Assembly (NCBI GenBank): GCA_018266795.1
Contig: JAFDZV010000005.1
Span: 1-64,000, forward strand
Direction: 5' to 3'
From: Bacteroidota bacterium
GTDB taxonomy: Bacteria; Bacteroidota; Ignavibacteria; OLB7
Length of the DNA stretch: 64,000 bases
Shown here: piece after piece, positions 33,342-43,300 of the stretch
Layout: each line of letters begins with the position of its first letter
Position numbering within the stretch: position 1 is the first letter of the stretch
Made by a program: the position numbers and the translations under genes
The notes under the pieces: generated by a model
Told to the model about the DNA's origin: nothing
The model's input: the letters and a program-made list of their open reading frames with translations, nothing else
Databases searched by the model: none

Positions 33342-36300
33342 CTACACGCCGGTCAATCCGGTCGGGCCGATCAATCCACCCGAGTACGGGACAAGCGCCG
33401 TCGAGCCGATGCCGGTGTGGATCGTTCCACTCGTGGCGACGAGATCGCCCATTGCGCGCGCGCCGGTTACCGAACCACTGAGCGCGATTGTTCCGCCCGT
33501 GATCGATCCGCTGCTTGCCCAGGTGGTGAGTGAAGCCGGAGCAGCCGTGCCGGTGAATACCAACGTACCAGGTGCGGCGAAGGCGGTGCTTCCGGAGATC
33601 GGAATTCCGTACGTCGACCAGGTGCGAACCGGCGGGATGTCCCACCTGCTGGACACGTAGAAGACGTGCTGGTTGTCGTAGTAGAAGAGCGGCGCATTCC
33701 ACCAGTCGTTGAACGGCTGATGTGCCTCCACGATCCTGTACGGGAAGTCCGGCTTGAGCACCGTACGCGACATGATCATGGACATCCAGCCGGTGTTCTG
33801 TATGTAGCCGAAGCCGAACGTGGTGGCCAGATCGCCGCTGAACATCCGCTCGCGGAACGGAACGCCCGCGGAGATCGCGAAACTGCCGTTGTCGCAGAGC
33901 GGCTGCGCGTGCAGGTTGAAGAAGAGGAACGTGGCGTATCCGAATCCGGAGACCGTGACACGCAGCCTGGTGCCGTCCGGTCGCGAATCGATCCAGAGCT
34001 GGTTGCGATCGAACGTGCCCGAGCCTCCCACCGGATAGGTGCCGAGCTGAATCGGATTCTCCACGTCCGTCGTCTTCGGTGCCTGCCACTTCCCGTTGTA
34101 GTATTCACTCCAGTAAAGAACCACGTACGGCTTCGTGTCCGGATCGGGCGGAAGATTCAGCCCGCTCAGATCGTCGCCGAGGTGCGTGCCCGTGGGCTTT
34201 GCGCCGGTGGAATCCGGCCCCTTCTTCACGATGCGCGTCCAGAACAGGAGCAGGCGATCGTTCCAGATGACCGGTGAGATCGGGTTGTCCTCGATATCCA
34301 GCTTCACAAGTTCCCACGGCGTCCAGTATCCGTACTCGCGGCGCCGGTAGTAGTACTTCCGGTGTGCACCGGCAGTGCGCGCAATCACGTGATCCACATC
34401 CCCCGTGCCGAGCGAAGCGTTCGCCTCCACGTGATAGAACCCGCACGGCTCCAGCTTCGCAACCTCCTCCAGCTTCGCCAGATAGTTCAGCAGCGCCACC
34501 GATGCGGTCTCCTCCGTGATGTCGCTCTGCAGCAGCTCGCTCTCCATCTCCTTGAAGAACGGTGACTTGTCGTCGCGCAGTTCCGGCTCCAGCCAGTTCT
34601 CCGGGTAGAGGAACACCTTGCGGTTCGCCTCCCACACACGGTAGCGCTTCATCCATTCCCAGTGCGTTGCGTTGAGCGAGTCCGGCGAGCAGCGCGGCTC
34701 CAGATTCATCATGCAGCGTTCGATGAACAATTGCACGCCGGAGAGCGCGTGCCGGATGCGCGAGGTCTGCATGCACGGTTCCATCTGCACATCCATCAGG
34801 AAGTACTCGAACAGCTTGTCGGGCGTGTCGATGTGCTGCGTGCTGGGGGAGAGGTGCATCTGATGCAGGATGTAGGCCACCAGCGCATCGCGCTGCAGGC
34901 TTCGCATCTGGTCGTTGATCGGCTGAATGATCTGCCGCCAATCCTCGACGGCGAACTGGGCGCGCAACGCCGCCTGCAGATCACGCGCCATGGTGGACGT
35001 GGGATCGTTGGTGGTGTTGGTGATCAGCGTTGCCGCGGAGATCCCCATCGCCTTTACCACGGTAAAGGCATCGAGAACACGGCGCAGCAGGAACGGCTGC
35101 GAGATGTTGGAGACCGAGCCCACGAACTGTGTCACCAGCGCGTTGAACGAAGCAAAGTCCCAACCGGTGAGCGTGAAGAGAAGACTGGTGGATGTTGCCG
35201 TCGACGTGGTCGGATCGTTGACCACCGTGAGCAGCGAGTCGCTTCCCGGAGAAATCGCGGCCTTCACAACGGCGTAGTTGACTACGTCGCGCAGCGCCGG
35301 CAGCAGCGTTGCCGGCGAGCCGAGCGTGCCGATAACCGGGATGGAGTTCAGCCAGGAATTGCCGGAGAGCACGGGGCGGCTTACTTCGCCCGCGTTCAGC
35401 TTCAGCGTGTTGGCCAGCGCGCCCGCCTTCAGGAAGCGGAGGTAGGCGTCGCGTGCCGCGCTGTAGAGGCTCGAGGCGTAGAGAGCCTTTGCCGGGATCG
35501 TCACACGGCCGTAGCCCGATGTGGACCACTGGATGGAGACCGTGTTCTTCACGTTCAGGATGGTGACCGAGATCGTGGAGAGCGTTCCGGCCTTGAGCTG
35601 CACCGGCGTGGTGTTCGTCCAGACGGCGGAGGCCACCGACAGCGGAACGTTCACCCCGTCGATCACCAGCGTTACCGTGGAGGTGTTTTCCGCGGTGATG
35701 ATGAAGTTGTAGAAATTATCCTCGGGCGGCTCGATGCTTCCGGTCCACACGCCGGAAATCGCACTTCCCGGAGAGGTGGCATTCGGCGGCAGCGTGTTGG
35801 ACGTGGAGGCTGCGTACGAGAGATTGCTGTCGATGCGCAGCGTGTGCGGGAACGGGCCAACGGTGACGGCATCGTAGTACTGCGCGGCGAGCCCCTGCGT
35901 CTCCACGGCCAGCAGGTCCGTGAGTGCCGGGTTCGCCGGGTTCGCAGCATGCAGGCCGTTTGCTACCGTCGCCGGGTTCAACACCGTTGCGGCAAACGTA
36001 CGGTCCACCTGCGCCGCATCAGCCATGCGCTGCAGGGTCTGCTGCGTCTTGCGTCCGGCGATGAGGGTCGGGAGGAATCCTGCGAGCAGATTGCTCCGCT
36101 TCACCTCCGGCGTTGCCATCGATGCCAGGTACGTGGTGAACAGCGAAAGCAGTTCCGGGTAGCGTGTGAAGAACGGGTCGATGGCGGAACTGTTCGCCGC
36201 ATACAGCGCGTTGATTGCAATCGGGAAATTCGTCTGGAACGTTGCCAGCGTTCCCGGTGCGAGCGAGTTGATTTCCGCAACCACGCTTCCGTTCGTGGCA

Positions 36301-39300
36301 AGCGCAACCAGCTGCGACTGCATCAGCGTGGTCATGCGTCCGGTGAACGAAATCCGCTTGTGGAAATCATCGTAACTCACGCGCGAGGCGGACGAAGGTC
36401 CGTACGTTCCCACGATCCCCTGGATCGCCGAGGCGAGCACCGGACCGAATGAGGACATCACATGGCTGTAGTACGCGTCCGAGGCGAACGTGTCGTTCAG
36501 CAGGCCGAAGAAGAAGTCCGTGGCGTCCGTGCCGTACACGAGCGTCATGCGCGAGCGGGCGATCTCCCCCGTGGGATCGTTCACGATCGCGAAGTCCACG
36601 TTGATCTTCGCGTAGTCCGAGCGGAGCGAACGGATCACGTCGTTGATCGCGGCGGTTGTCGGAGCGGACGTTCCGCTCAGATCCTGGTTCCAGACAAGGT
36701 AGAGTGCAGCCGCCGAGGAGAGGCCGCGCGCCTTGAAGTCCGCAAGCAGATGAATGAGGTCCAGTGTTGCCGGAGCCGTGAGGCTTGGCTCCACGAACGG
36801 ATCGATGCCCGTGAGAGCTACCCACATGATCAGCTCGCTTACGCTGATGCCGAGAATGCGGGCCATGTATCCGCGGCGATAGATGGCGCTGATGTTGGCG
36901 ATGTTCAACACCGTCGAGGTTGTATACCCCAGGGCGTTGTAGATCTGGTTGAACTCCGTACTCGTCAGGTTGAACGCGGCCCGCAGCGACTCCGCATGGT
37001 CGAACACCATCTTCGTTGGATCCTGCAGGTACAGTCCCACGCCGTTGTCAGCATAGGCGGCATCCTGGTTCAGGATTGTCGCATTCAGGAACATCCGGGC
37101 GTAGAGCGAGGTTGCGCCGTACGTGTCGATATCGGACCAGCAGGCCAGCAGCGCCCGGAGGTCGTTCGCAACCGTGAGGTTCAATGCCTTGATGATCCGC
37201 ACCACGATGCCGAGACGCGGGAGAAGGCGAAGGAAGCCGGCATCCAGATTGGCCGGCGTCGAGACGTCGGTTGCCGTCATCGTTGCCAGGTGCAGCGTGA
37301 ACAGCCCGCAGATCGCGGCGTCGGTATCCTCGATGCTCCATCCCAGTCGCCGCCACAGCCGGATGAACCGGACCAGACGGTAGTATTCGGCCGCGCCGAG
37401 GCGTGTGGACGTATCGGTCGGGCCGCTCATCGGATAGGAGAAGCGAAGTTCCAGCGTGCTGAAGTTGCATGTATCGGCAACGCCCGTGACATCCACCAGT
37501 GTGGTGATGGCGCGGATGCGGCTGTAGTTCGCGATGATCCACGTGGTGATCCCGGCCAGCGTCGTCTGGCCGTAGTCCGCCGGGTTCGGGGCGTTCGGAC
37601 CCACGGGAAGCAGTGCAACGAACGCACCGCCGGACAGTGCTCCAACGCTCACCTGCTGCAACTGCGCGAAGTTGAGGCCCAGGCGCTCCAGCTTGGGAAT
37701 CAGGTCGCTGTTCGGATTTACGAAGCGCGTCTCCAGAATCTCCACCAGATCATCGTAGGAGATGTTCATGCGCCGGCAGAAATCCTTCGCGTTGGAGAGC
37801 GTTGCGATCACCGTTGCATCGGCCGTGGAGCTTGCCCAGCCGTACGCCTTCCAGAGTGGAATCGTGGTGGAGTTGGTGAAGATGTCGTGTTCCTGCCGCG
37901 AGATTCCAAGCTCCTCCATCAGAATGTCGCGCCACCCGAACACTGCCGATCCGCGGTCCAGATTTTCATTCGGGCGCAGGCGCTCCATCACAAGCTGCAG
38001 CGGCGCGCCGCACTTCTTGTAATAACGCCGGTGATTTTCCAGCGGCTGATGGAACGGCAGCGGCAGCGGGAAGTATGAACTGCTCAGCGTAGTGTACGCC
38101 GTGCTCATCACATACGCAGGGCTGGCGAGCAGATCGTCCGAGCTTGCCGATCCCGTGTCGTGGCCGATATATCCGCTGAGCGAGAGTGGCGTCACTCCGT
38201 TGGCGATGAAATACTCCAGTGTCTCGTTCACCAGATCGATATACGGCAACGCGGTGTTGGTATTCTCGCACGTAAGCGGGAGATACTGCAGGTCGGGACG
38301 GCGCTGGAACAGGACCGTCTGCGGATTGTAGGTGCCGGCCGGCGGCGCAGGCTGATTCACGAAGTGGAGAAGATCCACCAGGTATGCGGCCGGCGAAAGA
38401 ATGGAGCGGCACTCATCGCAGGAGCAATAGTCCATGCTGCCGAAGAGTGTCTCCAGCGTCTGGTAGGCCAGGATGTCGCCGCCGAATGCCGCCGGCTTCG
38501 CCATCGTGCGCATGCCGTGCGGCTGCGAAAGATCCACCGGACCCTGCGGCGCCGGCTGCAGGATCTGCCGCGATGCCTCGGGGTCCGCATCGGGATCCAG
38601 CGGAGGTGCGCCGATCGCAAGACCGTTCTTTGCAGTGAGGTAGCTCAGTGCAAGGTTCAGCGTCACGTTGTGGATCTGTGTTGCGCGCTCGTGAATCGTG
38701 CCGGCTGCATCCGCACCGCCGACGCTGTCGCCGAATGCGTTGACGAAGGAGTCCTTGTCGTAGCGCGCGATCGTGGTGGCGGAATTCAGGCCGCTGCTCA
38801 GCAGGCCGTTCATCGCGTCGTCGGACCGCGTGATCTGATAGACACGCTGCACGCTCTTGATATCTTCCAGCGTTCCGGAATCAAGGCTGAGTTGATTGTC
38901 CACCAGATACTGCTCGATCGGGTTCGCACCGATGTCGAAATTTCCGCTCTGCTGCGTGAGGAAGTCCGCAACCCCGGTCGGATTGCTCACCCGCAGATTA
39001 TCGTTCTGCACACGTTGCAGAATGGTCTCGGTGGGATAGCTGGTCGCGACCTGCGCCGCGAGATATTCCGCATAGTTGGCGCGCTGTTGCTGAAGGTCGT
39101 CGCCGGGAATATTCGGCGGTATCGGGATGGTGTCGTTCGCCAGCACTGTCGACCACATATCCGCGCTGTGATAGCCCCTCTGCGCAAGCTGTACGGCGTC
39201 GGTGAATCCCTGTGCTCCACCCATTCTGTTGCGTATCTCCGTCATCAGCGGCGCATTGTGCAGCGTGAGGAAGGCAAGCTTGCCGTCCAGCTTCAGACGG

Positions 39301-40247
39301 TCCGCGGTGGGCTGGCCCAGCGCGCTCTGAATCTGTTCCCAGAATGCATCGGGGTCCGATCGATTCTCGGAAAACTTCGTGGCGAACGTGCTCTGCTGCT
39401 GCGGATTCAAACCCGATGACAGCAGCATGTCGCTCATGGAAGATGCGCCGATCACAGCACGATCGCTCAGAAGACGCTGCGCGCTGATCAGCTTGACGCG
39501 CCGCAGGACATCCTGCACCTGATCCAGCTGTGCGGGGTCGATGATCCCCTGATGGGCGGCTGTATTCCAGACAGCCGTAAGCGTATCCTCGTCCGTGTGA
39601 AACAGCGTGGCCGGATTCGGATCCAGGCCGCCGCGGAACAGTGCATAGTAGAAGAGCGCCGGGATGTTGGCCGTGCCGTCGGGTGGGCGGTACGTGGTGC
39701 TGAAGTTATCGGCGAGTGCCGCCATCGCCACGGCGCGCGCATCCCATCCGGTCTTGTTTGCCAGATAGGAGATATCCTTCTGCGTATCGTCTTCACGCAG
39801 GGCACCCAGCGGACCGGTGTAGTACTTCCCGAGTGCCTGGGTAAGCGTATCGTGCTCGGCCGGGAGTTCCCCGGCTCCTTCCGGAATGGTGATGTTGAGC
39901 GTGGTGGTCGCGCCGGCGTTGTACTGCACGTCCGACGTAGCGATCACGGCTCCATTGGCGAGCGCCTTGGCCTGCAGGTCCGGGCGCTTCTTCCCACGGC
40001 TCGATATCAGCGTGGAGGGAAAGGTTGCGCTGTAGTTGCCGCAGTCGTCGGCGGTTGCTTCAACCAGTGGGAAATCCGCTCCAACACCCTTGTCCACGAT
40101 CTGCACCTGCAGACCGCCCGCGCCAACGCGGTCAGAGCTGGAGACCGTTCCGTTGACGGTATAGGTATCCACGTTCACGGTTCCGCAACCCTGCGGACCC
40201 TGTGGCGGCGGGGCCTTCGGTTGAATGTCCTTTTCCTGTGCGTCCAT
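33342..40247 (-). CDS. Tc toxin subunit A, N-terminal part with VRP1, PA14 and neuraminidase-like domains, operon 2
   Basis: 2301 residues with the same layout as 4723-11967 but only one transthyretin-like domain at the N-terminus (about 27-130, VGAGGLQVQIVDKGVGADF). Then follow the helical shell, a VRP1/SpvA-like region near residue 610 with the cysteine cluster CSCDECRSILSPAAYLVDLL, a PA14-like domain from about 1450 (GLAAQYYDAVTVG ... GVWTGSIEPPEDN), and the neuraminidase-like region (EWMKRYRVWEANRKVFLYPE). The C-terminal 100 residues, rich in Gly/Ser/Thr, differ from those of the paralogue. No signal peptide. ATG 40247 has AAGGA upstream in a leader shared with operon 1. Confidence 0.9.
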   Translation of the reverse strand: MDAQEKDIQPKAPPPQGPQGCGTVNVDTYTVNGTVSSSDRVGAGGLQVQIVDKGVGADFPLVEATADDCGNYSATFPSTLISSRGKKRPDLQAKALANGAVIATSDVQYNAGATTTLNITIPEGAGELPAEHDTLTQALGKYYTGPLGALREDDTQKDISYLANKTGWDARAVAMAALADNFSTTYRPPDGTANIPALFYYALFRGGLDPNPATLFHTDEDTLTAVWNTAAHQGIIDPAQLDQVQDVLRRVKLISAQRLLSDRAVIGASSMSDMLLSSGLNPQQQSTFATKFSENRSDPDAFWEQIQSALGQPTADRLKLDGKLAFLTLHNAPLMTEIRNRMGGAQGFTDAVQLAQRGYHSADMWSTVLANDTIPIPPNIPGDDLQQQRANYAEYLAAQVATSYPTETILQRVQNDNLRVSNPTGVADFLTQQSGNFDIGANPIEQYLVDNQLSLDSGTLEDIKSVQRVYQITRSDDAMNGLLSSGLNSATTIARYDKDSFVNAFGDSVGGADAAGTIHERATQIHNVTLNLALSYLTAKNGLAIGAPPLDPDADPEASRQILQPAPQGPVDLSQPHGMRTMAKPAAFGGDILAYQTLETLFGSMDYCSCDECRSILSPAAYLVDLLHFVNQPAPPAGTYNPQTVLFQRRPDLQYLPLTCENTNTALPYIDLVNETLEYFIANGVTPLSLSGYIGHDTGSASSDDLLASPAYVMSTAYTTLSSSYFPLPLPFHQPLENHRRYYKKCGAPLQLVMERLRPNENLDRGSAVFGWRDILMEELGISRQEHDIFTNSTTIPLWKAYGWASSTADATVIATLSNAKDFCRRMNISYDDLVEILETRFVNPNSDLIPKLERLGLNFAQLQQVSVGALSGGAFVALLPVGPNAPNPADYGQTTLAGITTWIIANYSRIRAITTLVDVTGVADTCNFSTLELRFSYPMSGPTDTSTRLGAAEYYRLVRFIRLWRRLGWSIEDTDAAICGLFTLHLATMTATDVSTPANLDAGFLRLLPRLGIVVRIIKALNLTVANDLRALLACWSDIDTYGATSLYARMFLNATILNQDAAYADNGVGLYLQDPTKMVFDHAESLRAAFNLTSTEFNQIYNALGYTTSTVLNIANISAIYRRGYMARILGISVSELIMWVALTGIDPFVEPSLTAPATLDLIHLLADFKARGLSSAAALYLVWNQDLSGTSAPTTAAINDVIRSLRSDYAKINVDFAIVNDPTGEIARSRMTLVYGTDATDFFFGLLNDTFASDAYYSHVMSSFGPVLASAIQGIVGTYGPSSASRVSYDDFHKRISFTGRMTTLMQSQLVALATNGSVVAEINSLAPGTLATFQTNFPIAINALYAANSSAIDPFFTRYPELLSLFTTYLASMATPEVKRSNLLAGFLPTLIAGRKTQQTLQRMADAAQVDRTFAATVLNPATVANGLHAANPANPALTDLLAVETQGLAAQYYDAVTVGPFPHTLRIDSNLSYAASTSNTLPPNATSPGSAISGVWTGSIEPPEDNFYNFIITAENTSTVTLVIDGVNVPLSVASAVWTNTTPVQLKAGTLSTISVTILNVKNTVSIQWSTSGYGRVTIPAKALYASSLYSAARDAYLRFLKAGALANTLKLNAGEVSRPVLSGNSWLNSIPVIGTLGSPATLLPALRDVVNYAVVKAAISPGSDSLLTVVNDPTTSTATSTSLLFTLTGWDFASFNALVTQFVGSVSNISQPFLLRRVLDAFTVVKAMGISAATLITNTTNDPTSTMARDLQAALRAQFAVEDWRQIIQPINDQMRSLQRDALVAYILHQMHLSPSTQHIDTPDKLFEYFLMDVQMEPCMQTSRIRHALSGVQLFIERCMMNLEPRCSPDSLNATHWEWMKRYRVWEANRKVFLYPENWLEPELRDDKSPFFKEMESELLQSDITEETASVALLNYLAKLEEVAKLEPCGFYHVEANASLGTGDVDHVIARTAGAHRKYYYRRREYGYWTPWELVKLDIEDNPISPVIWNDRLLLFWTRIVKKGPDSTGAKPTGTHLGDDLSGLNLPPDPDTKPYVVLYWSEYYNGKWQAPKTTDVENPIQLGTYPVGGSGTFDRNQLWIDSRPDGTRLRVTVSGFGYATFLFFNLHAQPLCDNGSFAISAGVPFRERMFSGDLATTFGFGYIQNTGWMSMIMSRTVLKPDFPYRIVEAHQPFNDWWNAPLFYYDNQHVFYVSSRWDIPPVRTWSTYGIPISGSTAFAAPGTLVFTGTAAPASLTTWASSGSITGGTIALSGSVTGARAMGDLVATSGTIHTGIGSTALVPYSGGLIGPTGLTGV

Positions 40248-40298
40248 AATAGATGTCCTTGTGTATGTGCGAGTGCGTTGTGGTTGGTTCGCAAATAA
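40248..40298 (-). promoter_or_regulatory. Conserved leader before the TcA N-terminal gene, operon 2
   Basis: Counterpart of 11968-12018. Shared elements on the minus strand are ACCAACCACA, GCACATA and CAAGGACATC just before the start codon. The match ends upstream, where this operon has a hairpin instead. Confidence 0.4.
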
Positions 40299-40328
40299 TG
40301 TGGTGCTTCACGTGCATCCTGCCGTGCA

Positions 40329-40358
40329 GCACACCGGCACGCCCGCGCGCCGGTGTGC
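40329..40358 (-). other. Intercistronic hairpin between tcBC and tcA, operon 2
   Basis: Perfect 10-bp stem (gcacaccggc / gccggtgtgc) with a 10-base GC-rich loop, 22 bases after the TcB-TcC stop. No U-tract follows on the minus strand, so it is more likely an mRNA-stabilising or attenuating structure than a full terminator. Confidence 0.5.
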
Positions 40359-40380
40359 AGAGCTTCAGCGAGTTCTGCGG

Positions 40381-43300
40381 TCAGAACTTCGGTCCAGGAC
40401 CCCAGATGAACTTGCCCGTTGCTCGTTCGATCTTCGTACCGTCCGGGAACGTATCATACTTCGGCTCCGGCTTCGGATCGGTGATCGAACTGTCGATCTG
40501 GGCTGGTGTCCACGTTGTCGACGTGAAGGTGTTGTGGCCTACCCAGTACGAGTACGAGTTGACCGCCTGGCCGCTGAATGTGGTGCCTCGCTCCACGAAT
40601 TGCTTCACCTTGGTTGCGGTGTCCGCAGACGTCACTGCTGCGATGGCCTTGTCGGCCGCTGCGTCGTCCGACTTCACGTCGGCATTTGGGCCGTAGTATT
40701 CCTTGGCGGCCTTCTTCAACAGATCGTAGATCTGTTTGAGCTCCTTGGTGTTTGCAACCGGGTCGTTGTATGCCTGGTCAGCCACATGGTTGAATGGCGT
40801 GCTCCATTTGCCGTTTTCCGTTATGTAGAAGGGATGCCCGATGCCGATGTTCTGGTGCTCGGACGTTGATGTACCAAACCATGTTGCCGGATGCGGAATG
40901 TTGAACGATATACGGGGGATGTAACCGAGATCGATTGCGCCGGCCGGTGTGGTGCCACGCAGCGCCAGGCCCTCGAACAATACCACCTCCTTCTGCTCCG
41001 ATGTTCTCCGCAGATGAGGGCCGGGGGCGTTCGCAAAGCCCACATCCTCGAGGGAGTGGAGCCCTACGCCGAGGTTGTTCAAATCCATCTTCGTTCCCTT
41101 ACCGATCTCCCCCTCCACGCGTGCGGAGGCGGAAGCGAACGAGGGGAAGTGGTACTCAGCCGTTGCACCGCTTTCGATGTTCGCGGAGGAAACCGGTTCG
41201 GTTTTCGGATCGTGATCGACGTTGGCGGCTGCAAGCGCGATGCGCGCTGCGTCTTTCTCCTTGAACCCTGCGGCTAGCGCGAGATGATACGTCAGCGCGC
41301 CGTGCACCGGTTCCTCGTACAGACCGGAGGGATCGCTGTATCCGATCGGGTTCCCGCGTGCGTAGTGGTAGGATGAGATCGCCGCCGAGACGAGCGCCGG
41401 ATCCGTTGCCGTCCATCGCCCGAGCCACGGCGCATAGTATCGCGCCCCGTGAAAGGCCAGATCGCTCTCATCGTCCCGCTCTCTGCCGGTGTAGCGATAT
41501 CTCTTCGGCACATCCGTTGTTGCCCGCACTCCCTGGTAGGAAGTGGAACCGTACGGGAAGTACTCCTCGTAGGAGAGCACGTCGGCGTTGTCGTCCAGCT
41601 CCAGCATGGCGCTCCCCAGCTGGTTGCTGTACTGATATCGTATCATTTGCGCCGGGGCGGGATCGTTGTTCAACACGTCCACCGTTCGTGTCTCCACCAT
41701 CAGCACACGCTGCTTGTCCAGCATTGCATGCAATGATTCGCGCTCGCGCATCACCGTCGTGCCGCTGTTGTCGTATTCGCGGTAGATCTCGAAGGACCCC
41801 AGATAGATACGCTCGCACTTGCGTCCCGGCGTATTGCCGGGAGCTGCCTGCCAATAGGTAACCTTGCGCAGCCGCTCTCCGTCGGCGGCATACTGGTAGT
41901 AGGTTGTCTCCGGCATCCCTGCGCCCACAACCTGCTGTGTGGTCGATTGCAGACGGCCGTATTCGTCCCATGTCATCGCCGGCAGATGCGGCATCCGCGT
42001 CATGTTGCCGTGGGCGTCGTAGATGTACGTAGCGCTGTACGGTCCGCCAGCAGGGTCGCCGGGCAGGCTCGTTGCCGAGAGCCGGTTGCCTGTTTCCGTT
42101 GGAGTGATGCAGCTCTGTTCGTTGTACGCGTAGCGTCTCGTCCAGCCGCCGCTCGCCACCTGGTGCACCATCGTCAGAAGGTTGCCGGCGGGATCGTACG
42201 TATAGGACTCGCGATACGTATCCATGGCCTTGCCGTCGCCGGGTGAGACGATGCCCGTGCGGGAGCCGTCGGTATTGGTGGTCTGCTGTGCCGGGTTCAG
42301 TCCGCCGCCGCCGGAGAGCCCAAGCATCTCGCGTCCTGTCGCACTCGTCAGGCGATAGAGCGGATCGTATGTGTAGTCCGCAGTTGGCGTAACACGTTGG
42401 TTGCGGAAGAACACCACGTTCTGGGTGTCCGCGTCGTCGCGGATGCGCGTGACATTGCCGGTGGGATCGTACGTGTAGGATAGTGCCTGCACGATCTGCG
42501 CGTTGGGATTCCCATTCGGACGAACAGTGGTGAGCGTTGCCAGCCGAAACGTCTCCGGGTCGTACACATAGCTTGTGACGCTGGCATTTCCGTACGTGAG
42601 GTCGATCCGTTTTCCGTGGGCATCGTAGGTGACATCGGTAACGGCATGAATGTCTGCCGTGCCTGCAACGAGCAGGCCGCCGGGCGCTCCTCCCTGCCGT
42701 ACCCAGACATCGAGCGCCTTCACCTGCCCGCCTGCGTTGTATGCCGGCTGCACTACGTTGGGATTTCCTCCGGCAGCGCATGGTGTCACCATCTGAATCG
42801 GTCGGTTGAGCGCGTCGAAGAGGCCCGAGGCCGTGAACGCGTCGTTGGCATCCAGTAACGGCGCAGCGGCCGTATCCATTGCCGCAACGTCGAGCGTCGG
42901 GACATCGTTGATGGTTGCGATCGGCGTCCAATCAGGCGCGCGATCAACGGCCGGTGGAGATATCGTTGCAGGATTGTGCACGGCGAGTTGCCGTCCGCTC
43001 TGCAGAATATTTCCCTTGAAGTCGTATCGGTCATGGCTCGCCATGCCGCCGCTGTCGTAGTGGCGGAACAATTGTCCCTTCAGATTTCGAGTGGCATCCG
43101 AATGTTTGTCGCCGTACACCAGGCGTTCGGCCAGGGTTTCCCCGAATCCGGAAAGCGTTACATAGCGGTGCGTGATCCGCCGTAACGCATCGTACAGTAC
43201 GCGGAACGCGAACCCGCGCGCATCCCAGCTCCGGAACACATCGCCGTGAACATTCTGCAGGATGCGGCGTTCGCCGCCATCCATTCCGTTCTCGTACAGG

